Shown piece after piece: positions 1 to 5,938 of a DNA stretch of 5,938 bases (position 1 is its first letter; every line of letters starts with the position of its first letter). The DNA is from Candidatus Shapirobacteria bacterium (GTDB taxonomy: Bacteria > Patescibacteriota > Microgenomatia > UBA12405). The translations under genes and the position numbers were made by a program. The stretch covers positions 1 to 5,938 of the forward strand of contig QMND01000044.1 in NCBI GenBank assembly GCA_003647605.1. Reading direction: 5' to 3'. A model generated the notes under the pieces. It had not been told where the DNA came from. It searched no databases and was given only the letters and a program-made list of their open reading frames with translations.

Positions 1-2
1 AA

Positions 3-2156
3 ATTTTTAATTCCAGACTAATCATTGCTAAAATTGTTGACATTTCACCTCATCCCCAAGCCGACAAACTTCAAATTGCCAAATTAGATACCAACTCTCC
101 CTCTATTACTTCAGTTGTTTGTGGGGCTCACAATATTAAAACAGGTCAAATAGTTCCTCTAGTTTTGCCGGACGGACAGGTTTTAAATAGTCGTAATCAA
201 TTATTTTCTATTTCTATTTCTAAAATCAGAGGCATTGAGTCGGTTGGTATGATTTGCTCTCCAGCCGAATTAGGAGTAGGGGATGACGGTCAAAATATTT
301 GGATACTGCCCGAAAAATTAGAAAGACATTTGGGTCAACCTCTGTTTGGATTTATGAAAGAAATTGATTTGCCTCCGAAAAAACCAACCAAAAATCAAAA
401 TAAAAATACAATAACATCTTTCACTCCTTCTTTCTCCGACACGGCTATCGTTAGTAAAATTAAGCAATATATTTTTCAAGTTTGTCAAAAACTTAAACTA
501 GACATTAGATTAAAAGAGATAGTTTTATCTCATCCGCCCGATTCTAAATTTGGTCATTTTTCTGCCAATACTGCTTTTGTTTTAGCTAAAAAACTTAAAA
601 CAAACCCTTTAAAATTGGCCGAACAGTTCAAAAAAGAATTAGACTTAATTATCGACAAAACTAGTCTAATTAATCGAATTGAAATTGCTCCACCAGCTTT
701 TATCAACTTTTATCTCCATCCAGATTTTTTGATCAAGCAGGCCGAAAATTTAAATTATCCCATCCAATTTAAAAATACTTTAAAATCCTATGGTCAAGAC
801 AGAACTATGATTATTGACTATTCTTCTCCTAACATTGCCAAACCTTTTGGTATTGGTCATTTGCGTTCTACTAACATTGGTCAAGCTATTTACAATACTT
901 ATAAAATTTTAGGTTGGAAATGTATTGGTGACAATCATTTAGGTGATTGGGGGACTCAATTTGGTAAGTTAATTGTAGCTATAGAAAAATGGGCCGATAA
1001 AGATTTGTCTAAAATGACTGTTACTGATTTAGAAAAGCTTTATGTTAAATTCCACCAACAATCTAAAGATACACCTGAACTAATTGAACAAGCTCGACTT
1101 TACTTTTCTCAACTTGAAGCTGGTAATCCGAAAATCAAAAAAATATGGCAACAATGTGTCGATATTTCTATCCAAGAATTTAATAAGGTTTATCGTCTTT
1201 TGGGTGTCAAAATCGACTATGCTTACGGCGAATCTTTTTATCAACCCATGTTGTCTGCCATCATCGACAAATTTGAAAAAGAGGCTTTAGCTGTTCCTAG
1301 TCAAGGAACTTTAATTATTAACTTCGACAATTTACCGCCAGCTATTCTTAGAAAATCGAATGGGGCCACTACCTATTTAACTCGTGATTTAGCTACCATT
1401 AAATACCGGATCGACAAATGGAAACCAGATTTAATTATTTATGAAGTTGGAGCCGACCAAAAACTTTATTTTCAGCAACTCTTTCAAGCCTCCAGTCTGG
1501 CCGGTTGGTCAGTCAACATGGTTCATATTGGTCACGGTTTAATCCGTTGGTCTACAGGTAAGTTTTCAACCAGAAAAGGAGACACTATTCACCTCTCTGA
1601 TGTCATAGATAAAGCTATTCAACAAGCAACTTTGGTGGCTAAAACAACAATTGTGGCCAAAGACTTAACAGCTCAACAAACAAAAAACATGCTTCAACAA
1701 GTGGCTATTGGTGCTATCAAGTTTAATGATTTAGTCCAAGATCCAAAGAAAGATATCTTATTTGATTGGAACAAAATTATGTCTTTACAGGGAGATTCGG
1801 GACCTTATCTTCAATATACTTACGCCAGATGCAAAAGTGTTTTACTAAAAAGCAAAATCAAGGAACAAAAAAATATTAACAAAGTTCCACAGGAAATTAA
1901 TCCAGAAGAACAACAACTTTTAGATATTTTTTATCAATTTGAAGAAAAAATAATTGAATCAGCCAAGCGTTTTTCCCCCTCAGTTATTTGCCAATATTTA
2001 CTTTTAGTAGCCAGAACCTACAATCAATTCTATGCTAAACATAAAATCATAGGTCAAACAGAAGAAGTCTTTAGGTTATTTTTAACTCAAACTACCAACC
2101 ATATTCTTTATACGGGATTAGGACTACTTGGCATCAAGGCTATAGATAAGATGTAG
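3..2156 (+). CDS. argS: Arginyl-tRNA synthetase with an N-terminal PheT/YtpR-type tRNA-binding domain (5' end outside window)
   Basis: This class I synthetase attaches arginine to tRNA-Arg in the cytoplasm. The frame is open from the first complete codon at 3, so the true start lies upstream; the TTG at 165 falls inside a conserved domain and is not a start. Counting from codon 3 (717 visible residues), residues 5-115 match the OB-fold tRNA-binding region of PheRS beta/YtpR: HPQADKL, VVCGAHN, KIRGIESVGMICS and AELG. A Lys/Asn/Pro/Thr-rich linker follows to about 145. Then come the Arg-tRNA synthetase N-terminal domain (about 147-245), the catalytic core with SPNIAKPF, the HIGH-type signature GIGH (283-286), GDWGTQFG (314-321) and the KMSKS-like FSTRKG (521-526), and the DALR anticodon-binding domain from GDSGPYLQYTYAR to the usual LGLLGI-type end. 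No B3/B4 or B5 domain of PheT is present. ArgRS alone is usually about 550-600 residues, so the front domain is an addition. An N-terminus of about 45 residues, as in PheT, is probably missing. ArgRS identity is very secure; the fusion is read directly from the continuous frame. Confidence 0.96.
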   Translation: MFNSRLIIAKIVDISPHPQADKLQIAKLDTNSPSITSVVCGAHNIKTGQIVPLVLPDGQVLNSRNQLFSISISKIRGIESVGMICSPAELGVGDDGQNIWILPEKLERHLGQPLFGFMKEIDLPPKKPTKNQNKNTITSFTPSFSDTAIVSKIKQYIFQVCQKLKLDIRLKEIVLSHPPDSKFGHFSANTAFVLAKKLKTNPLKLAEQFKKELDLIIDKTSLINRIEIAPPAFINFYLHPDFLIKQAENLNYPIQFKNTLKSYGQDRTMIIDYSSPNIAKPFGIGHLRSTNIGQAIYNTYKILGWKCIGDNHLGDWGTQFGKLIVAIEKWADKDLSKMTVTDLEKLYVKFHQQSKDTPELIEQARLYFSQLEAGNPKIKKIWQQCVDISIQEFNKVYRLLGVKIDYAYGESFYQPMLSAIIDKFEKEALAVPSQGTLIINFDNLPPAILRKSNGATTYLTRDLATIKYRIDKWKPDLIIYEVGADQKLYFQQLFQASSLAGWSVNMVHIGHGLIRWSTGKFSTRKGDTIHLSDVIDKAIQQATLVAKTTIVAKDLTAQQTKNMLQQVAIGAIKFNDLVQDPKKDILFDWNKIMSLQGDSGPYLQYTYARCKSVLLKSKIKEQKNINKVPQEINPEEQQLLDIFYQFEEKIIESAKRFSPSVICQYLLLVARTYNQFYAKHKIIGQTEEVFRLFLTQTTNHILYTGLGLLGIKAIDKM

Positions 2157-2180
2157 TTATCACTTAGCAAATACTTTTTT
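2139..2180 (+). terminator. Weak hairpin plus T6 at the argS/lon convergence
   Basis: An imperfect dyad spans both stop codons. GCTA (2139-2142) pairs with TAGC (2165-2168), and GATAA (2145-2149) pairs with TTATC (2157-2161), with a 7-base loop and a small internal loop. A run of six T follows at 2175-2180, so it could end argS transcription. The stem is AT-rich and interrupted, and the T run starts six bases after it. On the minus strand no T run follows, so it would not serve lon. This is a weak candidate. Confidence 0.22.
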
Positions 2181-4535
2181 GTAAATATCATCGTAGGTTT
2201 CGGCTAAAACAAATTCAATGTCCTTCTTTACTTCTTTTGGTATCTTCACCAAGCTCTTTTTATTTTCTTTAGGAATAATTATCGTCTTTAGTCCAGCTCT
2301 ATGTCCAGCAATGGCTTTTTCTTTTAATCCCCCAATTTCCAGTACATTACCCCTAATAGTAATTTCACCTGTCATACCTATCTGTTTATCTATCTTTTTC
2401 CCTGTCAAGGCCGAGATCAAGGCCGTAGTAATTGCCCCACCAGCCGAAGGGCCATCTTTTGGGGTTGCTCCCTCTGGTACATGAATGTGGATGTCAATTT
2501 TAGAAAAATCTTGTTTGATTCCAAATTTAGTTGCTTGGCTTCTGACATAAGATAGTGCTGCTTGACAAGACTCCTTCATTACATCACCCAAAGTCCCGGT
2601 CAAAATCAATTCTCCCTGACCTTTCATTATATTCACTTCTATAAACAAAATTGATCCACCTACTGGTGACCAAGCCAAACCAGTCGAGACTCCCACTTGA
2701 TCTTTTTTACCTCTCAGTTGAGATGAATATTTTTCAGGCCCCAACATTTTAGCAATAGCTTTCGTGTTTATTTTACTTGCCTCTTTTTTACCAGCTACAA
2801 TTTTTTTAGCTATTTTCCTAAATATACTAGCCCAAACTCTCTCCAAACCTCTAACCCCTGCTTCTCTGGTGTATTTTTCCACTACTAAAGCATGACTAGT
2901 TTTATCAATCCTGCTAATGTCTTTACTTTTTAATCCATTGGCTTTCAACTGTTTTTTTACTAAATATTTTTGGGCAATTTTGATTTTTTCTTCGACCGTA
3001 TAGCCAGAAAAATTTATTATTTCGATTCTATCTCTAAGTGGTCCAGGTATTTCTGATATATCGTTAGCCGTCAATATGAAGAATATTTGGGACAAATCTA
3101 AAGCAAAATCTAAATAATGGTCTACAAATTCTACATTTTGTTCTGGGTCTAAAACTTCCAATAAAGCTGCCGACGGGTCGCCTCTGTAACCATCTCCCAA
3201 TTTATCAATTTCGTCTAGCATAAACACTGGATTCATACTCTGACAATTTTTTAAAGCTTTAACTATTCTTCCTGGCATAGCTCCAACATAAGTTCGTCGA
3301 TGACCTCTAATCTCTGCCTCATCTTTAATTCCACCCACCGAACTTCTAACAAATTTTCTATCCAAAGCCTCAGCAATAGATTTGCCAATTGAAGTTTTAC
3401 CTACTCCTGGTGGACCCACAAAACACAAAATATTAACCATTTTTTTGTCGTCTTCCTTTTTAAAACCATTCTGATTTTTTAGTTTCATAACGGCTAAATA
3501 CTCCAAAATCCTTTCCTTGACTTCTTTAATTCCAAAATGGTCTTTATCTAGAATCTGTTTCGACTTTTTTAAATTAACCTTACTTTTCTTGTATTTCCCC
3601 CATGGTAGATCTAACACAATTTCCAGATATGTTTTTATGTAACTTGCCTCTGGGGCCATGGGGCTCATTTCCTCTAGTCTTTTGTGTTCTTTCTTAATTC
3701 GTTTTTTAATTTCGATTGGCATCTTAGATTTGTTAATTTTGGTTTCTAATTCATCCATTTCACCACTACCTTTTTTACCCAGTTTTTTTAATTCTTTGTC
3801 GATTTGTTTTTTTCTTTCTTCTAAAACATTTCTTTTCATATGATCGTCAAACTTCTCTTGGGTTTTCTTTTCAATTTGTTTTTCTAAATCAGCCACCTTT
3901 ACTTCTCTCAATAACAATTCGGTAGCCATTTTTAAGCGTTTACTTACACTTAAAGTCTCTAATAATTTTTGTTTTTCTTCCACCTTACCTGAAACAGAAA
4001 AAGACACCTGATCGGCTAAATCACTAGAAGAAATACCAGTGCTCAGTCGCATCATAGCCGGTAAATCAAATTGGCGACCAGAAGCAAATGCTTTTTTAAG
4101 CTGACTTAACAAAGCTTCGGCACTTCTTTGTATTTCTACTGAGGACTCATAGATCATTTCCATGTGTTCAAATTCGGTCACTAAAAATGGCTGTTTCTGA
4201 ACTATTTTTCTAATTTTTACTCTAGACAAGGCCGTAATTACCACATGTAAACTATTGTCAGTTTGTAAAATGTGGTCGACTCTGGCCAGTACACCCTTTT
4301 GGTAGATATCTTTAAATCCAGGGTCTTCCTTTTTGGCATCTCTCTGAGTGCAGATAACTATTTGTCGACCTTTTCTGTCGCAGGCATTAGAAATAGCTAA
4401 TCTCGATTTGGCTCTACCAACGAACAAAGAGGCTTCGACTGAAGGGAAAATTACCATGTTTTTGACGGCAATTAGGGGCAATACTCCTAATATTTTTTTT
4501 GCTTTTGTTGGTTGTTTACTGACCTTTTTGTCCAT
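2160..4535 (-). CDS. lon: ATP-dependent Lon protease (endopeptidase La, S16 family)
   Basis: Lon is a cytoplasmic hexameric AAA+ protease that unfolds and degrades damaged and regulatory proteins. The 791 residues are full length for bacterial LonA (E. coli 784). Domains in order: LON substrate-binding N-domain (about 17-125); helical, highly charged coiled-coil region (about 180-295); EASYIKTYLEIVLDLPW linking into the AAA+ module; Walker A GPPGVGKT (374-381); Walker B FMLDEID (438-444); sensor-1 Asn491; arginine finger Arg503 in PLRDR; sensor-2 Arg562 in REAGVR; and the S16 protease domain with Ser697 in PKDGPSAG and Lys740 in GGLKEK. The Ser-Lys spacing of 43 equals that of E. coli S679/K722, so the enzyme should be active. 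The ATG at 4535 is chosen because the N-domain begins shortly after it and a promoter sits just upstream. No Shine-Dalgarno is visible before it (GCTAAGAAT). The gene converges on argS with 3 bases between stops and diverges from era. It ends in TGA followed directly by an in-frame TAA. Confidence 0.98.
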   Translation of the reverse strand: MDKKVSKQPTKAKKILGVLPLIAVKNMVIFPSVEASLFVGRAKSRLAISNACDRKGRQIVICTQRDAKKEDPGFKDIYQKGVLARVDHILQTDNSLHVVITALSRVKIRKIVQKQPFLVTEFEHMEMIYESSVEIQRSAEALLSQLKKAFASGRQFDLPAMMRLSTGISSSDLADQVSFSVSGKVEEKQKLLETLSVSKRLKMATELLLREVKVADLEKQIEKKTQEKFDDHMKRNVLEERKKQIDKELKKLGKKGSGEMDELETKINKSKMPIEIKKRIKKEHKRLEEMSPMAPEASYIKTYLEIVLDLPWGKYKKSKVNLKKSKQILDKDHFGIKEVKERILEYLAVMKLKNQNGFKKEDDKKMVNILCFVGPPGVGKTSIGKSIAEALDRKFVRSSVGGIKDEAEIRGHRRTYVGAMPGRIVKALKNCQSMNPVFMLDEIDKLGDGYRGDPSAALLEVLDPEQNVEFVDHYLDFALDLSQIFFILTANDISEIPGPLRDRIEIINFSGYTVEEKIKIAQKYLVKKQLKANGLKSKDISRIDKTSHALVVEKYTREAGVRGLERVWASIFRKIAKKIVAGKKEASKINTKAIAKMLGPEKYSSQLRGKKDQVGVSTGLAWSPVGGSILFIEVNIMKGQGELILTGTLGDVMKESCQAALSYVRSQATKFGIKQDFSKIDIHIHVPEGATPKDGPSAGGAITTALISALTGKKIDKQIGMTGEITIRGNVLEIGGLKEKAIAGHRAGLKTIIIPKENKKSLVKIPKEVKKDIEFVLAETYDDIYKKVFAK

Positions 4536-4539
4536 ATTC

Positions 4540-4566
4540 TTAGCAGTCTATCATCTTATCTGCCAA
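4540..4566. promoter_or_regulatory. CIRCE-like inverted repeat over the lon promoter
   Basis: TTAGCAGTC (4540-4548), nine bases, then ATCTGCCAA (4558-4566). Compared with the HrcA operator consensus TTAGCACTC-N9-GAGTGCTAA, the left arm matches 8 of 9 and the right arm 5 of 9, with the consensus spacing. The two arms are complementary to each other at 6 of 9 positions (TTnGCAG/CTGCnAA). It covers the lon -10 and most of the spacer, where a repressor would block lon. HrcA control of lon is an inference; the right arm is weak and this could be chance. Confidence 0.3.
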
Positions 4567-4573
4567 AGGTCAA
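4545..4573 (-). promoter_or_regulatory. Predicted sigma-70-type promoter of lon
   Basis: On the minus strand, TTGACC (4573-4568, 5 of 6 matches to TTGACA) and TAGACT (4550-4545, 4 of 6 matches to TATAAT) are separated by exactly 17 bases. A transcript starting about 7 bases past the -10 would begin near 4538, only about 3 bases before the lon ATG. That predicts a leaderless or nearly leaderless mRNA and fits the lack of a Shine-Dalgarno. The promoter is read from sequence only; the start site is inferred. Confidence 0.55.
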
Positions 4574-4598
4574 ACGATTTATTTATCACTTTTTCAGC

Positions 4599-4610
4599 TA
4601 TAATACACCC
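4599..4610 (+). promoter_or_regulatory. -10 element of era, six bases before the ATG
   Basis: A perfect TATAAT (4599-4604) is followed by ACACCC and then the era ATG at 4611. A normal start site about 7 bases past the -10 falls on the A of the ATG, predicting a leaderless mRNA. There is no Shine-Dalgarno. No convincing -35 is seen 16-18 bases upstream. This element supports the 4611 start over upstream in-frame alternatives. Confidence 0.6.
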
Positions 4611-5507
4611 ATGTCCACCAACAAACTTAAATATGGTCGAGTAGTTTTACTAGGCCGACCTAATGCCGGCAAATCTACCCTCATCAATCAACTTATTGGC
4701 CAAAAAGTCTCTATTACTTCACCTCGCCCTCAAACTACCCGTCAAAATACTCAAGCTTTATTTGTTAATTCTCAAGCTAAAATAATTTTTTCCGACACCC
4801 CTGGTATTATCCACAAGGTTGAGGATTTGGTTAGCAAAAAAATCAATTTAAAAGCCCCCAAAGAAGTTAACAAAGCCGATGTTTTAGTTGTTCTTTTTGA
4901 TATTTCTAGACCTAAAGGCGAAGAAGAAAATAAGGTTATTGCCATTGCTCGTAATTCCCCAGCCCAGAAAATATTAGTTTATAACAAAATTGATATTGCT
5001 ATTGGAGTTAAAAACCATCTGTCTGATTATAATTTTTTAGAAGATGAGTTTGATATAACTATTTCCATTTCGGCTCTAAAAAGTACTCATACCAAAAGTC
5101 TTATATCGGCCATTATCGAACTGTTACCTTCAGATTATAGACCAGAACTTAAAGCCGAAATTGAATCGATAGCTTTAGACCATTCTCCTCTTTTTGGTCA
5201 ATCTCCCCAGCTTTACATATCCGAGATTATTCGAGAAAAAGCCTTTTTGGTTTTGCGTAAAGAATTGCCTTATTCTGTTTATATTAAAGTAGATCAAATA
5301 GAAGATAGGAAAAAGTTAATTTTTATTAAAGCTAGGCTTTTAACCACTAATAAACGCTACAAAAAAATGATAATTGGCAAAGGAGCTCAAGGTATTAAGA
5401 AAATAGGTCAACGAGCCAGAAGAGAGTTAGAATTGGTTTCTCAACGAAAAATATTTTTAGATTTGACTGTGGTTGCCGATTCCCACTGGCCCGAAACTTT
5501 TGTTTAA
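4611..5507 (+). CDS. era: GTPase Era, 30S ribosome-assembly factor
   Basis: Era binds the 3' end of 16S rRNA and helps maturation of the small ribosomal subunit in a GTP-dependent way. The 298 residues match the usual length of about 300. The G domain shows G1 GRPNAGKST (15-23), the switch-I/G2 region with the Era hallmark SPRPQTTR (37-44), G3 DTPG (62-65), G4 NKID (125-128) and G5 SAL (154-156). The C-terminal KH domain (about 205-285) contains IREKAFLVLRKELPYSV and the RNA-binding loop region IIGKGAQGIKKIG (254-266), and the protein ends soon after a VVADSHW segment typical of Era. The frame extends upstream to a TTG at 4512, but that stretch overlaps lon and both promoters and has no Era homology, so the ATG at 4611 is used. 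It diverges from lon and probably has its own promoter. One oddity is that the GxxG loop appears to read GKGA instead of GKxG. Confidence 0.97.
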   Translation: MSTNKLKYGRVVLLGRPNAGKSTLINQLIGQKVSITSPRPQTTRQNTQALFVNSQAKIIFSDTPGIIHKVEDLVSKKINLKAPKEVNKADVLVVLFDISRPKGEEENKVIAIARNSPAQKILVYNKIDIAIGVKNHLSDYNFLEDEFDITISISALKSTHTKSLISAIIELLPSDYRPELKAEIESIALDHSPLFGQSPQLYISEIIREKAFLVLRKELPYSVYIKVDQIEDRKKLIFIKARLLTTNKRYKKMIIGKGAQGIKKIGQRARRELELVSQRKIFLDLTVVADSHWPETFV

Positions 5508-5563
5508 TCTTCAGACTGCTTTTTAACAAATCAAATTCCTCTGTTTTAAACAACTTTTTGTTT

Positions 5564-5575
5564 TATAATCAAGCC
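5564..5575 (+). promoter_or_regulatory. -10 element of mscL, six bases before the ATG
   Basis: A perfect TATAAT (5564-5569) followed by CAAGCC and the ATG at 5576 has exactly the same geometry as at era, predicting a second leaderless transcript. No Shine-Dalgarno and no clear -35 are visible. It suggests mscL can be transcribed separately from era despite the gap of only 68 bases. The rest of that gap (5508-5563) holds no gene or strong terminator. Confidence 0.55.
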
Positions 5576-5908
5576 ATGGTTAAAAAAACTAACATATCTC
5601 CCTCCGACAATTTTTTTGATTTTCTTAAAAAAAACAATATTCTAGCTATGGCTATTGGTGTGGTTATTGCTGACTCTACAAAGGAATTAATCAGCTCTAT
5701 AGTCAATAATTTAATTATGCCTTTTATTGCCATTTTTACTCCTCAAGCTTCTTGGCGACAAATGTCTTTTATTCTTTTTAAATCTCAATTCAAAATCGGT
5801 CAACTGTTAGGTAGTTTTTTAGACTTTATCATCATTTCTTTCATTCTTTACTTAATTATGAAAAAACTATTGAAATTAAACCAGACTAGTATTAAAGTAA
5901 AAAAATAA
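5576..5908 (+). CDS. mscL: Large-conductance mechanosensitive channel, short MscL-family protein
   Basis: MscL proteins are pentameric inner-membrane channels that open under membrane tension and release solutes on osmotic downshock. The 110 residues show the family plan: a short amphipathic N-terminus with FFDFLKKNNIL (13-23); TM1 (about 22-54) with AIGVVIA and SSIVNNLIMPFIAIF, matching the E. coli GVIIG and SSLVADIIMP signature; an outer loop of about 20 residues (55-75); TM2 (about 76-98) with GSFLDFIIISFILYLIMKKL; and a short basic tail. E. coli MscL has 136 residues; the cytoplasmic C-terminal helix bundle is essentially missing here. Relative to E. coli, TM1 carries polar residues (ADSTKEL, 32-38) where GAAFGKI stands. 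The ATG at 5576 is preferred over a TTG at 5558 because of the TATAAT placement, and because the TTG would lie upstream of that -10. Family assignment is confident; the channel's conductance and gating cannot be judged from sequence. Confidence 0.88.
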   Translation: MVKKTNISPSDNFFDFLKKNNILAMAIGVVIADSTKELISSIVNNLIMPFIAIFTPQASWRQMSFILFKSQFKIGQLLGSFLDFIIISFILYLIMKKLLKLNQTSIKVKK

Positions 5909-5935
5909 AAAATACTATGCTTAAACTAAGCCATA
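5899..5935 (-). terminator. Hairpin with T-rich tail, probable terminator of a minus-strand gene to the right
   Basis: The stem TATGCTTA (5916-5923) pairs with TAAG plus CATA (5927-5930, 5932-5935), with a 3-base loop and one bulged C: 8 base pairs in all. Read on the minus strand, the stem is followed after three bases by T6, A, T7 (complement of 5912-5907 and 5905-5899), the layout of an intrinsic terminator. It would end a gene converging on mscL from beyond 5938. The window ends three bases after the stem on the plus side, so plus-strand termination of mscL cannot be judged. The stem has only two G-C pairs, so its strength is modest. Confidence 0.38.
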
Positions 5936-5938
5936 TAT

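Noticed and set aside
165..167. TTG at 165 as the start of the argS gene.
   Set aside because: Conserved PheT-like tRNA-binding motifs (HPQADKL, VVCGAHN) lie in the same open frame upstream, so the start is outside the window.
1084..1290. Open frame of 68 codons inside argS.
   Set aside because: It is an out-of-frame shadow of the conserved ArgRS catalytic core.
2218..3843. Plus-strand open frames at 2218-2484 and 3658-3843.
   Set aside because: They lie wholly antisense to conserved lon coding sequence (protease domain and coiled-coil region) and have no recognisable product.
4512..4610. Extension of era to a TTG at 4512.
   Set aside because: It would overlap lon coding sequence and both promoters, has no Era similarity, and gives 331 residues instead of the usual length of about 300.
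4542..5520. The 8-mer AGACTGCT appears in the lon leader (minus strand, 4549-4542) and after era (5513-5520).
   Set aside because: A single 8-mer shared between two places is expected by chance, and no longer flanking similarity was seen.
5548..5563. Hairpin AAACAA-CTTT-TTGTTT before mscL as a terminator for era.
   Set aside because: It is a six-pair stem with a single G-C equivalent per arm, overlaps the mscL promoter region, and lacks a clean T run after it.
5917..5938. A new plus-strand gene starting at ATG 5917 (MLKLSHI, vaguely like an ABC transporter ATPase start).
   Set aside because: Only seven residues are visible. There is no TATAAT-N6 pattern or Shine-Dalgarno before it, and the ATG lies within a hairpin that reads as a minus-strand terminator.
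1..5938. Alternative genetic code with UGA read as glycine, as in some CPR lineages.
   Set aside because: No in-frame UGA occurs inside any of the four genes, and lon uses TGA as its stop.

Overview
This is an AT-rich bacterial chromosome segment carrying housekeeping genes, with compact gene spacing. The argS and lon stop codons lie 3 bases apart, and the other two gaps are under 80 bases. The genes use the standard code: TAG, TGA and TAA each end a gene, and none of the four proteins needs UGA to be read through. The AT-rich lysine/asparagine/isoleucine coding bias, the compactness, starts without Shine-Dalgarno sequences and a short MscL would all suit a Patescibacteria/CPR-type bacterium. 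That assignment is an inference, because the window contains no rRNA or other marker gene.

Layout: (1) Positions 3-2156, plus strand, hold the 3' part of a long gene that enters from the left. Its product joins a PheT/YtpR-type tRNA-binding domain in frame to a complete arginyl-tRNA synthetase. (2) Positions 2160-4535, minus strand, hold lon, an intact ATP-dependent protease convergent with argS. (3) Positions 4536-4610 are a 75-bp divergent promoter region between lon and era, with a good minus-strand promoter for lon, a plus-strand TATAAT for era, and an imperfect CIRCE-like inverted repeat over the lon promoter. (4) Positions 4611-5507, plus strand, hold era, a ribosome-assembly GTPase. 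(5) Positions 5508-5575 are a short gap with a second TATAAT. (6) Positions 5576-5908, plus strand, hold a short MscL-family channel gene. (7) Positions 5909-5938 hold a hairpin next to an A-rich run, which reads best as a terminator for a minus-strand gene beyond the right edge.

The genes are general housekeeping functions (Arg-tRNA charging, protein quality control, 30S assembly, osmotic protection), not one pathway. I see no mobile element, CRISPR array, RNA gene or defence system. The two most notable points are the PheT-like-domain/ArgRS fusion and the matching arrangement TATAAT-N6-ATG at era and mscL, which predicts leaderless mRNAs.
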